In this document: piece after piece, positions 18,361-27,434 of the stretch
Layout of the letters: each line of letters begins with the position of its first letter
How positions within the stretch are numbered: the stretch's first letter is position 1
Origin: Lysobacter sp. K5869
GTDB taxonomy: Bacteria; Pseudomonadota; Gammaproteobacteria; Xanthomonadales; Xanthomonadaceae
Assembly: GCF_018847975.1 (NCBI RefSeq)
Contig: NZ_CP072597.1
Span: forward strand, 5,681,001-5,745,000
Direction: 5' to 3'
Length of the DNA: 64,000 nucleotides
Made by a program: the position numbers and the translations under genes
Notes under the pieces: model-generated
The model's input: the letters and a program-made list of their open reading frames with translations, nothing else
Told to the model about the DNA's origin: nothing
The model's database searches: none

Positions 18361-18500
18361 CCTCCGGGGAGTAGCCCACCCGCCGGCTTCGGCTCGCGGG
18401 GGCATGCGTCAACACACTTGGCCCACAGGCCATGGCGCATGAGCGGCAGCCAGCGCGAGCGTTCACGCCTCGAGCCAGCGACCACGGGCAAGACCGAAGG
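18361..18500 (+). promoter_or_regulatory. yybP-ykoY-type manganese riboswitch
   Basis: The leader of the TMEM165/GDT1 gene begins with GGGGAGTAGC (18365-18374), the near-invariant entry of the yybP-ykoY aptamer. It continues with paired GC-rich segments, TCAACACACTTGG, GGCCATGGCGCATGAGC, and closes with GGCAAGACCGAAGG. This RNA class senses Mn2+ and in many proteobacteria precedes exactly this exporter family. Downstream, CGGGTCGGGC and GCCCGACCC (18518-18527 with 18560-18568) can pair just before the GGAG at 18570, a plausible expression platform. Confidence 0.87.
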
Positions 18501-18578
18501 CAGGCGTTGTGCGTACCCGGGTCGGGCCGCGCGGCGTTTGCCTTCGCGTCCACGCGAATGCCCGACCCTGGAGCTCTC

Positions 18579-19169
18579 ATGGATCTGTCCCACTTCCCGG
18601 CCTGGGTCGTCGCCTCCGCCGTGTCCACCGGCACCGTCGCGCTCGCCGAAATCGGCGATAAAACGCAGTTGCTGGCTTTGCTGCTGGCCGCGCGCTTCCG
18701 CAAACCGATCCCGATCATCGCCGGCATCCTGCTGGCCACCTTGCTCAACCACGCGCTGGCCGCCTGGTTCGGCACCCTGGTCGCCGCGTTCCTGAAGCCC
18801 GAAATCCTGCGCTGGGTGGTCGCCGCGAGCTTCCTGGCGGTGGCGATCTGGACGCTCAAGCCGGACCAGCTCGACGAAGGCGAGACGAAGTTCTCCGCCC
18901 GCGGCGCCTTCATCGCCACCACCATCGCGTTCTTTTTCGCCGAAATCGGCGACAAGACCCAGGTCGCCACCGTGCTGCTGGCGACCCGCTACGAGCCGCT
19001 GTGGGCGGTGATCTTCGGCACCACGGTCGGCATGCTGCTGGCGAACGTGCCGGTGGCCCTGCTCGGCGCCCGTTTCGCCGACCGCCTGCCGCTGAAGACC
19101 GCCCGTCTGGTCGCCGCCGCGGTGTTCGCCGCGCTGGCCTTGTGGGTGGCGATCCGCGGCATCGGCTGA
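18579..19169 (+). CDS. mneA: TMEM165/GDT1 (UPF0016) manganese exporter
   Basis: 196-aa inner-membrane cation exporter. The two hallmark repeats are present: AEIGDKTQLLALLLAARF (E24-Q30) and AEIGDKTQVATVLLATRY (E122-Q128), each followed by further hydrophobic helices, giving a pseudo-symmetric six-helix protein. The start is the ATG at 18579, because the upstream open frame crosses the riboswitch. Bacterial members export Mn2+. The yybP-ykoY riboswitch directly upstream supports that assignment and predicts induction by excess manganese. The symbol follows the Vibrio usage. Confidence 0.93.
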   Translation: MDLSHFPAWVVASAVSTGTVALAEIGDKTQLLALLLAARFRKPIPIIAGILLATLLNHALAAWFGTLVAAFLKPEILRWVVAASFLAVAIWTLKPDQLDEGETKFSARGAFIATTIAFFFAEIGDKTQVATVLLATRYEPLWAVIFGTTVGMLLANVPVALLGARFADRLPLKTARLVAAAVFAALALWVAIRGIG

Positions 19170-19298
19170 TCGCTGCCCCGCCGCCGCGTCCGGCTCCGCG
19201 CCGGCGCGGCCGCGTGGGCGAAACCGCGCCCTCGCCCACGCGGCGCAGACCCGCGCTCGCGCTATGCTCGCGCGGGGCCGCCGCGACGGAAGGACGGG

Positions 19299-20438
19299 AT
19301 GTACCAGGGCGTAGGCGGGCGGATGCGCAGCGTGTTGATCGCGCTGCTGTCGCGCCCGGACGAAATCATGCTCGAGATCGGCGCCGGCGGCGAACTGCTG
19401 GTGGCGCGGCTGCGCGCGGTGCTGGCGGCGATGCTGTTGTTGCTGCCGCTGTTCAACGCGCTCGGCGGCGGCAGCGTCAAGGAGACCCTGATCGGCCTGA
19501 TCGGCGCGGTCGTGGTCAACGTGTTCTCGCAGCTGTGGCTGGCGCTGGCGCGGCGCCAGCGCCGCTACCGCTGGCTGCCCTTCTCCACCGCCGCCTTCGA
19601 CGTCACCGCGACCACCGCGGTGCTGGCGATGCTGGCGGTGCAGCACCTGCCGGCCGGGCTCAACAGCCTGATCGTGTGGTGCGGCTATTTGTTGGCGATC
19701 CTGATGACCGCGCTGCGCAGCGACGGCCGGGTGACCTTGTTCGCCGGCGTGCTGACGCTGCTGCAATACGGCTTGCTGGTGCTGTGGGTGTTCGCCAGCG
19801 CCGGCTCGCCCGAGGACCTGATGTCCAGCGATTACGGCGCAGTCACCGTCGGCAGCCAGACCCAGCGGTTGGTGCTGCTGGCGATGATGACCCTGGCCAC
19901 CTCGATGGTCGTCTACCGCATGCAGCGGCTGATCGAGATGTCCGGCACCGACGGCCTGACCCGGCTGCCGAACCGGACCTGGCTCACCCACCGCATCCCG
20001 CGCCTGTTCGACGCGGTACGCCGCGACGGCGGCAGCCTGACCCTGGCGCTGATCGATCTGGACCACTTCAAGCGCATCAACGACGACTACGGCCACCGCC
20101 TCGGCGACCGCAGCCTGCGCCATCTGGTCGCGGTGCTGCGCGAGCAGGCCGAGCCCAGCGAATGGCTGGTGCGGCTGTCGGGCGGCGAATTCCTGCTGGT
20201 GATGCGCAAGCCGCTGGGCACCGCGTTCGAGGAAGTCGACGCGATCCGCCGCACCGTCGCCGAGCGTCCGTTCGAGCCCGGTCGCGGCGCCGAGCCGCTG
20301 TGGCTGAGCTTCAGCGCGGGGCTGGTGACCTTTCCGCAGGAAGGCGGCGACCTTTCGCGCCTGCTGCGCCGCGCCGACTTGCGCCTGCAGCGGGCCAAGC
20401 AGTCCGGCCGCAACCGGGTGGTGGCGCGCGATGTTTGA
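19299..20438 (+). CDS. Membrane GGDEF-domain protein with degenerate SGGEF motif
   Basis: 379 aa. Five or so hydrophobic segments between residues 34 and 205 form an N-terminal membrane sensor, followed by a GGDEF domain (~210-379). The substrate and metal region LIDLDHFKRINDDYGHRLGD is intact. The signature is RLSGGEFL (S294-F298), where the usual GG(D/E)EF has a Gly in place of the metal-binding acidic residue. No RxxD inhibitory site lies five residues upstream. It may be a weak or inactive diguanylate cyclase, or a GTP/c-di-GMP-responsive protein. A good Shine-Dalgarno (AAGGACGG) precedes the ATG. Confidence 0.88.
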   Translation: MYQGVGGRMRSVLIALLSRPDEIMLEIGAGGELLVARLRAVLAAMLLLLPLFNALGGGSVKETLIGLIGAVVVNVFSQLWLALARRQRRYRWLPFSTAAFDVTATTAVLAMLAVQHLPAGLNSLIVWCGYLLAILMTALRSDGRVTLFAGVLTLLQYGLLVLWVFASAGSPEDLMSSDYGAVTVGSQTQRLVLLAMMTLATSMVVYRMQRLIEMSGTDGLTRLPNRTWLTHRIPRLFDAVRRDGGSLTLALIDLDHFKRINDDYGHRLGDRSLRHLVAVLREQAEPSEWLVRLSGGEFLLVMRKPLGTAFEEVDAIRRTVAERPFEPGRGAEPLWLSFSAGLVTFPQEGGDLSRLLRRADLRLQRAKQSGRNRVVARDV

Positions 20439-20784
20439 CCGCCGCGCACGGCGGCTGAACGAAACGGCCTGATTCGGCCTGATTCGGCTTGGTTCGGCCG
20501 GATCTCACGGCGACCGGTCGCGATCGCGCCCGATATCCGCTCGCCCGCGGCGAAAAACGCCTTCCCGACGCGCCGCCGGGCGCCCCGCAGCGTTTCAAAC
20601 GCCGCAAGCGAACCGGTCGCGACCGCTCCCGCCCGCCCCAGCCGCCCGCCGGCCCGCTAAAATCGCCGGTTTTCGCGCCCTGCGCTGCGCCGCGGCTTGC
20701 CGCTGACGCCCGCTGCCACTAGGCTGCGCCGACTAATTAGACGTCCAAAAAAGCCGCCGGGGCTCCGGCGCCGGGGAGAGTGGA
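20439..20784. other. Intergenic region upstream of the nucleoside transporter
   Basis: 346 bp without a gene. It has a short direct repeat CCTGATTCGG (20468 and 20478) and a TAAAAT -10-like hexamer near 20658, probably part of the nupC/rbsK promoter. I see no riboswitch or strong terminator. Confidence 0.45.
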
Positions 20785-22083
20785 GTGGATTCGATTTTGC
20801 GCGTGGGCTTCGGCCTGTTCGGTCTGGCGGTGCTCGTCGGCATCGCCTGGGTGTTCTCGGTCAATCGCCGCAAGGTCGACTGGAAGCTGGTCGTCACCGG
20901 CGTCACCCTGCAGATCGCGTTCGCCGCGGTGGTGCTGCTGGTGCCGGGCGGCAAGGACGTGTTCGACGCCATCGGCAAGGGCTTCGTGCACGTGCTGGAG
21001 TTCGTCGGCGCCGGTTCGAAGTTCATCTTCGGCGACCTCATGGACGTCAGCAAATTCGGCTTCATCTTCGCCTTCCAGGTGCTGCCGACGATCATTTTCT
21101 TCTCCGCGCTGATGGGCGTGCTCTACCACCTGGGCGTGATGCAGGCGGTGGTGCGCGCGATGGCCTGGGCGATCACCAAGGTCATGCGCGTGTCGGGCGC
21201 GGAAACCACCAGCGTCTGCGCCAGCGTGTTCATCGGCCAGACCGAGGCGCCGCTGACCGTGCGCCCCTACATTCCGAAGATGACCGAGTCCGAGCTGATC
21301 ACGATGATGATCGGCGGCATGGCCCACATCGCCGGCGGCGTGCTGGCGGCCTACGTCGGCATGCTCGGCGCCGGCGATCCGGCGGCGCAGGCGTTCTACG
21401 CCAAGCACCTGCTGGCGGCCTCGATCATGGCCGCGCCGGCCACGCTGGTGATCGCCAAGATCCTGATCCCGGAAACCGGCGAGCCGCTGACCCGCGGCAC
21501 GATCAAGATGGAAGTGGAGAAGAACACCGCCAACATCATCGACGCCGCCGCCGCGGGCGCCGGCGACGGCCTGCGCCTGGCGCTGAACATCGGCGCGATG
21601 CTGCTGGCCTTCATCGCCTTGATGGCGCTGATCAATGCGCCGCTGACCTGGATCGGCGAGCACACCGGCCTGGCCGCGGCGATCGGCAAGCCGACCGACC
21701 TGTCGGCGATCCTCGGCTTCCTGCTGGCGCCGATCGCCTGGGTCATCGGCACCCCGTGGGCCGACGCCAACGTGGTCGGCGGCCTGATCGGCGAGAAGGT
21801 CGTGCTCAACGAATTCGTCGCTTACACCCATCTGGCCGACATCGTGAACGGCAAGGTCGCCGGCGTGAGCCTGAGCGACGAGGGCCGCCTGATCGCGACC
21901 TACGCGCTGTGCGGCTTCGCCAACTTCTCCTCGATCGCGATCCAGATCGGCGGCATCGGCGGCCTCGCCCCGGAACGCCGCCAGGATCTGGCCCGCTTCG
22001 GCCTGCGCGCGGTGCTGGGCGGCTCGATCGCCACCTTCATGACCGCGACCATCGCCGGCGTGCTGACCCACTTCGCGTCGTAA
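20785..22083 (+). CDS. nupC: NupC-family concentrative nucleoside transporter
   Basis: 432-aa inner-membrane nucleoside:cation symporter (CNT family). Hydrophobic N-terminal helices are followed by the gate region FQVLPTIIFFSALMGVLYHLGVMQ. The substrate-site motifs are SGAETTSVCASVFIGQTEAPLTVRP and MMIGGMAHIAGGVLAAYVGML. A second half has ...IGTPWADANVVGGLIGEKVVLNEFVAY and LCGFANFSSIAIQIGGIGG. Length is typical. The start codon is GTG at 20785 after GGGGAGAG. The ribokinase gene follows after 4 bases, suggesting a nucleoside/ribose salvage operon. Confidence 0.95.
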   Translation: MDSILRVGFGLFGLAVLVGIAWVFSVNRRKVDWKLVVTGVTLQIAFAAVVLLVPGGKDVFDAIGKGFVHVLEFVGAGSKFIFGDLMDVSKFGFIFAFQVLPTIIFFSALMGVLYHLGVMQAVVRAMAWAITKVMRVSGAETTSVCASVFIGQTEAPLTVRPYIPKMTESELITMMIGGMAHIAGGVLAAYVGMLGAGDPAAQAFYAKHLLAASIMAAPATLVIAKILIPETGEPLTRGTIKMEVEKNTANIIDAAAAGAGDGLRLALNIGAMLLAFIALMALINAPLTWIGEHTGLAAAIGKPTDLSAILGFLLAPIAWVIGTPWADANVVGGLIGEKVVLNEFVAYTHLADIVNGKVAGVSLSDEGRLIATYALCGFANFSSIAIQIGGIGGLAPERRQDLARFGLRAVLGGSIATFMTATIAGVLTHFAS

Positions 22084-22087
22084 GCGC

Positions 22088-23068
22088 ATGAGCGATTCCG
22101 CCAACAACGGCCGCGTCGTCGTGATCGGTTCCTTCAACGTCGATCACGTCTGGGCGCTGGCCGCGTTGCCGCGTCCGGGCGAGACCCTGGCCGGCCGCTA
22201 TCACACCGGGCCCGGCGGCAAGGGCTTCAATCAAGCCACCGCGGCGGCGCGCGCGGGCGCGGCGACCGCGTTCGTGTGCGCGCTGGGCGAGGACGCGGGC
22301 GGCCAGCTCGCGCGCGCGCTCGCGGCCGGCGACGGCATCGACCTGCGCGATCTGCGCAGCGACGAGCCGACCGGCACCGCCGGCATCTACGTCGATGCCG
22401 ACGGCCGCAACACCATCGTGATCGGCCCCGGCGCCAACGCCGAACTGTCGCCGGCCTTCGTCGGCGAACACGCGGCCGCGCTGGACGCCGCGCAGGTCGC
22501 GCTGGCGCAGCTGGAAACCCCGGTCGAGTCGGCCGCCGCCGCGTTCGCGCGCGCGCGCGATGCCGGCGGATTGACCCTGCTCAACCCGGCGCCCGCCGAC
22601 GCGGTCGCCAGCGACGCGCTGTGGGCGCTGACCGACGTGGCCACGCCCAACGAAACCGAGTTCTGCGCGCAGCTGCGGCGGCGCGGCGGCGCTTCGCTCG
22701 ATCCCGACGCGCTGGCCGAGCTCGATCCGGCCGAACTGCACGCGCATTGCCGGCGCTTGCTGGCCCACGGCAGCGTGGTGATCACGCTGGGCAAGTCGGG
22801 CTGTTTCGTCTCCCACGCCGACGGCGCGCTGCGCGGCGACGCGCGCGCGTTCTACCGCGTCGACGCGGCGGCGGTGAAGGCGATCGACACCACCGGCGCG
22901 GGCGACGCCTTCAACGGCTCGCTGGCGGCCTCGCTGGCGCGCGCGCCGGGCGCGGCGTTCGCCGAGCACGTGGGGTATGCGGTGCGCTTCGCCGGTCTGT
23001 CGACCGAGCGCGCGGGCGCGGCGGCGGCGATGCCGCGCGATGCGGACGTGCGGGCGCGGTTCGGCTGA
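22088..23068 (+). CDS. rbsK: Ribokinase (PfkB family)
   Basis: 326-aa sugar kinase. The N-terminal VVIGSFNVDHVWALAALPRPGET and GPGGKGFNQATAAARAGAAT form the PfkB signature 1 substrate site. The C-terminal DTTGAGDAFNGSLAASLARA is signature 2 with the catalytic Asp and anion hole. It phosphorylates ribose (or a ribose-like sugar) with ATP. It starts 4 bp after the nucleoside transporter stop codon, so uptake and phosphorylation of the sugar moiety are probably coupled. Ribokinase is favoured over fructokinase because of SFNVD and GGKG(F)NQA, but substrate specificity is not proven. Confidence 0.9.
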   Translation: MSDSANNGRVVVIGSFNVDHVWALAALPRPGETLAGRYHTGPGGKGFNQATAAARAGAATAFVCALGEDAGGQLARALAAGDGIDLRDLRSDEPTGTAGIYVDADGRNTIVIGPGANAELSPAFVGEHAAALDAAQVALAQLETPVESAAAAFARARDAGGLTLLNPAPADAVASDALWALTDVATPNETEFCAQLRRRGGASLDPDALAELDPAELHAHCRRLLAHGSVVITLGKSGCFVSHADGALRGDARAFYRVDAAAVKAIDTTGAGDAFNGSLAASLARAPGAAFAEHVGYAVRFAGLSTERAGAAAAMPRDADVRARFG

Positions 23069-23121
23069 GCTGCGCTTGGCGTAAGTCCCCGCTCGCATCG
23101 AAGTTTCGACGTAATTGCGTT

Positions 23122-23322
23122 GTCGCGGTCGCAGCTTGCGCAGCTCCTACAGGGGCTTCGGCTGCTGCGCGAGCTGTCGGTAGGAGCGGCGTGAGCCGCG
23201 ACTGGAGGCCTCCGCTCGCGTCGAAAGCTTCGCCGTCGTTGCGTTGCCGCGGTCGCAGCTGACGCAGCTCCTACAGGGGCCGCGCGCTCTGCCTGTAGGA
23301 GCGGCGCGAGCCGCGACCGCGG
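23122..23322. repeat. Cluster of four REP-like arms
   Basis: Four arms of the short palindromic family alternate in orientation: 23122-23155 (CTCCTACAGGGG end), 23178-23202 (GGTAGGAGCGGCGTGAGCCG), 23247-23279 and 23292-23322. The arrangement resembles a BIME-type mosaic downstream of rbsK. The rest of 23069-23462 holds no gene. Confidence 0.8.
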
Positions 23323-23462
23323 GGTTGGAGCTCGCGTCGAAGGCTTCCTACTTCGGCGGTTCCCCAGATCGATTCCGAAACCGCTAAAGGTCTGAAACAA
23401 CTCGCCTTTTTGAGCGGAATGCGAAATTCGCCTTGGGCGCATCCCTCAACGGCCTTTGACTT

Positions 23463-23481
23463 GAGAATGGTTCGCATTAAC
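23463..23481. promoter_or_regulatory. Fur-like box upstream of siderophore receptor
   Basis: GAGAATGGTTCGCATTAAC agrees with the Fur consensus at 13 of 19 positions and retains the GAGAAT...CATT half-site pattern usual in gamma-proteobacteria. It lies 39 bp before the receptor start codon. Confidence 0.65.
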
Positions 23482-23519
23482 ATGCGAGCCCTGTCGCAGT
23501 TCTCAGGTCCGCCGCCCCC

Positions 23520-25640
23520 ATGCTCCGTCCGCAGCTTCTCGCCAGCGCCGTGCTGGCCGCCCTCCTCGCGCCCGCCGTCCACGCCGAGGACGCCAAGGAT
23601 CTCGATCGCGTCACCGTCTCGGCCAGCACCAGCCGCACGCCGAATTCGGAAGCGGCGCTGGCCAACACCATCACCGTGATCGACGCCGAGCAGCTCAAGC
23701 AGCAGTTGGCGGTGACCCAGGACGTCTCGCAGATCCTCGCCAACCTGATCCCCTCGTTCTCGCCCTCGCGGCAGAAGCTCACCAACGCCGGCGAAACCCT
23801 GCGCGGGCGCAAGCCGCTGTATCTGGTCGACGGCGTGCCGCAGTCCACGCCGCTGCGCGAAGGCGGCCGCGACGGCCACACCATCGATCCGGCGATGATC
23901 GAGCGCATCGAAGTCATCCACGGCGCCAACGCGCTGCAAGGCCTCGGCGCTTCGGGCGGCATCATCAACATCATCACCAAGCGCGCCCCGCGCGAGGACG
24001 GCGCGAGCTTCCAGGACGTCAACGTCGGCGTCAGCAGCGCGCTGCCGAACCAGAGCGACAGCGTCGGCTACCGCGCGTCCTACGTGTTCGGCACCCGCCG
24101 CGGCGATGTCGATTTCGTCGGCGGCGCGTCCTACGCCAGCGAAGGCCTGTTCTACGACGGCAACGGCGACGCGATCGCGGTCAACGACATCCAGGGCGAC
24201 CTGATGGACGCGCGCAGCTACAACCTGTTCGCCAAGGCCGGCTGGGACATCGACGAGGACAAGCGCCTGCAGCTGACCGCCAACCGCTACCAGCTGCGCG
24301 GCAACAACGACTACGTCACCGTCAACGGCGACATCCGCACCGGCAAGCTCGCCACCTCCGCGCGCGGCAGCCGCGAGGGCCGCGGCCCACAGAACCGTTC
24401 GACCTCGCTGGTGCTGGACTACACCGACAAATCGCTGGCCGGCGGCTATCTCAACGCGCAGCTGTTCTGGGTCGATTTCAAGGGTTTGTACGGCGCCACC
24501 GATTGGGAAGACTTCTGGCGCGACGGCCGCGATCTGCATTGGTGGGACCAGTCGCAGAACGTGTCGGAGAAAGTCGGCGGCAAGTTCAGCTGGTCGCGCG
24601 ACAACCTGTTCGGCCAGCGCCTGCGCGCGACCTTCGGCCTGGACTGGAACCGCGACAAGACCTATCAGGAACTCGTCGTCGCCAAGCTCAAGTGGGTGCC
24701 GCAAACCCAGTACGAATCCTGGTCGCCGTTCGTGCAGGCCGAATGGTGGGTGGCCGATAAGGTGATGCTGACCGCCGGCGTGCGTCATGAGCGCGGCGAG
24801 CTCAAGGTCGGCGATTTCACCACCATCCCGGCCAACGCCGGCGGCAGTCGTTTCGTCCGCGGCGGCACGCCCAAGACCCGCGAAACCTTGCCGAACTACG
24901 GCATCGTGTTCGAAGCCACCGATTCGCTGAAGTTCTACGCCTCGTATTCGGAAGGCTACACCGTGGCCGACATCGGCCGCGTGCTGCGCGGCATCACCAC
25001 GCCGAACCAGAGCGTGGACAAGCTGGTCGATCTGTCGCCGGTGGTGTCGGACAACCGCGAAATCGGCGTGGACTTCGACAACGGCCGCTGGCTGGCGCAT
25101 CTGGCCGCGTACTGGTCCGATTCCGACCTCGGCTCGCGCCTGGCTTTCGACCGCAACACCCAGAGCTATTTCGTCGTGCGCGAGCGCACCGAAATCCGCG
25201 GCATCGAGGGCAACGTCGCGTTCCAGTTCTCCGACGCCGGCCGCGTCGGTTTGGGCTACGCGCGCGGCAAGGGCCGCTACGACAGCGACGGCGACGACCG
25301 CGTCGACAGCGATCTGCCGGGCGTCAACATCAGCCCGGACCGCGTCACCGCGTTCTGGGATCAGACCTGGAACGACTGGTTCGCCACGCGCCTGCAGGGC
25401 AGCCATGCGATCGACCGCGACTTCGACGCCAAGGGCGTGCGCGTGGCCAGCACCGACGGCTACACCACGGTCGATCTGCAAGGCCGCTTCAAGCTGCCGC
25501 TGGGCCAGCTCAACGTCGGCGTCGAGAACCTGTTCAACGAGCAGTACGTGACTTACTACTCGCAGAGCACACCGCGCAACGACACCTACACCGCCGGGCG
25601 CGGGCGCGTGCTCAACCTGAGCTGGTCGCACCGCTTCTGA
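23520..25640 (+). CDS. TonB-dependent siderophore receptor (IutA-like)
   Basis: 706-aa outer-membrane receptor. The signal peptide is LLASAVLAALLAPAVHA. The TonB box region is DRVTVSAST, and the plug has ANTITVIDAEQL, LRGRKPLYLVDGVPQS and IERIEVIHGANALQGLGASGGIINIITK. The barrel ends VLNLSWSHRF with the terminal Phe expected for outer-membrane insertion. The overall pattern resembles the aerobactin/carboxylate siderophore receptor group, but the ligand is not determined. A Fur-like box lies 39 bp upstream, and the PepSY membrane protein follows 23 bp downstream, as in many siderophore uptake loci. Confidence 0.9.
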   Translation: MLRPQLLASAVLAALLAPAVHAEDAKDLDRVTVSASTSRTPNSEAALANTITVIDAEQLKQQLAVTQDVSQILANLIPSFSPSRQKLTNAGETLRGRKPLYLVDGVPQSTPLREGGRDGHTIDPAMIERIEVIHGANALQGLGASGGIINIITKRAPREDGASFQDVNVGVSSALPNQSDSVGYRASYVFGTRRGDVDFVGGASYASEGLFYDGNGDAIAVNDIQGDLMDARSYNLFAKAGWDIDEDKRLQLTANRYQLRGNNDYVTVNGDIRTGKLATSARGSREGRGPQNRSTSLVLDYTDKSLAGGYLNAQLFWVDFKGLYGATDWEDFWRDGRDLHWWDQSQNVSEKVGGKFSWSRDNLFGQRLRATFGLDWNRDKTYQELVVAKLKWVPQTQYESWSPFVQAEWWVADKVMLTAGVRHERGELKVGDFTTIPANAGGSRFVRGGTPKTRETLPNYGIVFEATDSLKFYASYSEGYTVADIGRVLRGITTPNQSVDKLVDLSPVVSDNREIGVDFDNGRWLAHLAAYWSDSDLGSRLAFDRNTQSYFVVRERTEIRGIEGNVAFQFSDAGRVGLGYARGKGRYDSDGDDRVDSDLPGVNISPDRVTAFWDQTWNDWFATRLQGSHAIDRDFDAKGVRVASTDGYTTVDLQGRFKLPLGQLNVGVENLFNEQYVTYYSQSTPRNDTYTAGRGRVLNLSWSHRF

Positions 25641-25663
25641 ACCCGTCCCCATCGCGCCGAGCC

Positions 25664-26785
25664 ATGAACACCAGCCAGGCCACCGCTATCCCGCACAAAC
25701 CCAAGCCGCGCCGCGTGCGCGCGGCGTTGAAATGGCTGCATCTGTGGCTGGGCCTGACCCTGGGCACGGCGTTCGCGCTGGTCGCGCTGTCCGGCACGGT
25801 ACTGACGTTCCAACGCGAACTGGGGCTGTGGGCGTATCCGCAGTTGCAGCGCGACGCGAACATCGACGAAGCGCAGCGCGCACGGGCGCTGGAGCGGATC
25901 GTCGCGCACTGGCAAGGCCAGGGCATGAGCTCGCTCGATCTGCCCACGCCGCAGTTCCCGGTGTGGCAGGGCTATTTCCCCAACAACGAGCGGCGCTATT
26001 TCGACCCCGCCAGCGGCGAACTGCTGCTGACCCGCAACACCGGCAACGATCTGATCCTGTGGCTGCGCGACTGGCATACGCATCTGCTGGCCGGCAAGAA
26101 CGGCGAGCAGGTGCTGGGCGTGGTCGGCATCGTCGCGGTGTTCATGCTGCTCAGCGGCCTGTACCTGTGGTGGCCGCGGCTGTCGGCGTTGCGGGCGAGC
26201 CTGAAGTGGTATCGCGGCCCGCCGACGCGGCGCTGGCTGAGTTGGCACCGCGGCATCGGCCTGTGGCTGCTGCCGCTCACGTTGCTGGCGGCGGTCACCG
26301 GCACCGCGATGGTCTACGACGAAACCGCGCGCGGCGTCCTGCGCGCGGCGTTTTCCGAAGCCAAGCCGCGCAAGCCGCCGAAACTCGCGGCGCGCGAGGA
26401 CGCGAACATCGATTGGGCCGCGGTGCTGCGCGCGGCCGACGCGGCGGTGGCGCCGGGCGGGCCGATGGCGGGCGCGCAGTTGCGCCGGATCGGCTTGCCG
26501 AAGAAGGACAGCGGCCTGGTCACGATCCGCGCGCGCGCCGTCGGCGAATGGCATCCGGTCGGGCGCAGCATGGTCTGGATCGATCCGTATCGCGGCGCGG
26601 TGCTGGGCACCCTGGATTCCACCCGGCAAGGGCCCGGCGCGCGCGCGTACGAAGCGATGTATCCGCTGCACGGCGGCTTCGTCGGCGGGCGGGTGTGGCA
26701 GGTCTTGATCGCCTTGACCGGACTGATGCCGCCGTTCTTGTTGATCACCGGCTTCTTGTTCTGGCGGCGCCGGCGCGGGCGCTGA
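25664..26785 (+). CDS. PepSY-associated transmembrane protein
   Basis: 373 aa with four likely membrane helices: LWLGLTLGTAFALVALSGTVLTF (~29-51), VLGVVGIVAVFMLLSGLYLWW (~147-167), WLLPLTLLAAVTGTAMVY (~202-219) and IALTGLMPPFLLITGFLFW (~347-365). Conserved WLHLWLGL, WLRDWHTHLLAG and MYPLHGG histidines match the PepSY_TM family, whose members are linked to reductive iron release from siderophores (as FpvG). Position right after a TonB siderophore receptor supports such a role. A terminator hairpin follows. Confidence 0.9.
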   Translation: MNTSQATAIPHKPKPRRVRAALKWLHLWLGLTLGTAFALVALSGTVLTFQRELGLWAYPQLQRDANIDEAQRARALERIVAHWQGQGMSSLDLPTPQFPVWQGYFPNNERRYFDPASGELLLTRNTGNDLILWLRDWHTHLLAGKNGEQVLGVVGIVAVFMLLSGLYLWWPRLSALRASLKWYRGPPTRRWLSWHRGIGLWLLPLTLLAAVTGTAMVYDETARGVLRAAFSEAKPRKPPKLAAREDANIDWAAVLRAADAAVAPGGPMAGAQLRRIGLPKKDSGLVTIRARAVGEWHPVGRSMVWIDPYRGAVLGTLDSTRQGPGARAYEAMYPLHGGFVGGRVWQVLIALTGLMPPFLLITGFLFWRRRRGR

Positions 26786-26810
26786 GCGCGGCGAACCCAG
26801 CGCGATCCAA

Positions 26811-26864
26811 CGGGGCCGAAGCCCGCCCGCGCACGCCGCGGTCGGCTTCGGCCCCGCTGTTTTT
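26811..26864 (+). terminator. Terminator after the siderophore locus
   Basis: The stem CGGGGCCGAAGCC (26811-26823) pairs perfectly with GGCTTCGGCCCCG (26844-26856), followed by CTGTTTTT. It is located 26 bases after the PepSY gene stop. Confidence 0.8.
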
Positions 26865-27012
26865 CCGGCCGCCGCGCGCGGCTTTCCACATCCGAAACAT
26901 CGCCTGCGCGTCCGGTCCGGCTTCACAACGCCGTTCTAAGGACGTGTACGCCTAAGGGCGTGCCCAGCAACGTCACAGCCGCCGCCGCGCGGCTCCTAGG
27001 AGGGGAACGGAT

Positions 27013-27348
27013 ATGGCAGGCAAGTACGTCATCACCAAGCAGAGCGACGGGCAGTACCACTTCGTGCTCAAGGCCGGCAACGGGCAGGTGATCCTCAGCA
27101 GCGAGAGCTACAAGCAAAAGGCTTCGGCGCTGGAGGGCATCGAGTCGGTGCGCAAGAACAGCCAGATCGAAGCGCGCTACGAGCGCAAGAGCGCCGCCGA
27201 CGGCCGGCTGTACTTCCTGCTGACGGCCAGCAACGGCCAGACCATCGGCAACAGCCAGATGTACAAGGACGCCGGCGGCCGCGACGGCGGCATCGCCTCG
27301 GTCAAGGAAAACGGGCCGTCGCTGAAGGTGGAAGACACCACGGGCTGA
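27013..27348 (+). CDS. yegP: YegP-family protein (two DUF1508 repeats)
   Basis: 111-aa small cytoplasmic protein made of two tandem DUF1508 units: residues ~3-50 (KYVITKQSDGQYHFVLKAGNGQVILSSESY) and ~55-102 (YERKSAADGRLYFLLTASNGQTIGNSQMY). Each ends in the IESVRKN / IASVKEN signature. A strong AGGAGG ribosome-binding site lies 9 bases before the ATG. The molecular function of the family is not established. Flanked by the siderophore-locus terminator and dusB. Confidence 0.95.
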   Translation: MAGKYVITKQSDGQYHFVLKAGNGQVILSSESYKQKASALEGIESVRKNSQIEARYERKSAADGRLYFLLTASNGQTIGNSQMYKDAGGRDGGIASVKENGPSLKVEDTTG

Positions 27349-27434
27349 GCCGCCGGTACGCGCTCTCGCCCGCGCCGGCCCCGCCCGGCGCCCGCCCCCG
27401 GCCCCTCGCGGCCGGGTGGCTTACAATGCGCGCC

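Noticed and set aside
23122..23322. CRISPR-like alternation of repeats
   Set aside because: Arms alternate in orientation, spacing is irregular and no cas gene is present; these are REP-type palindromes.
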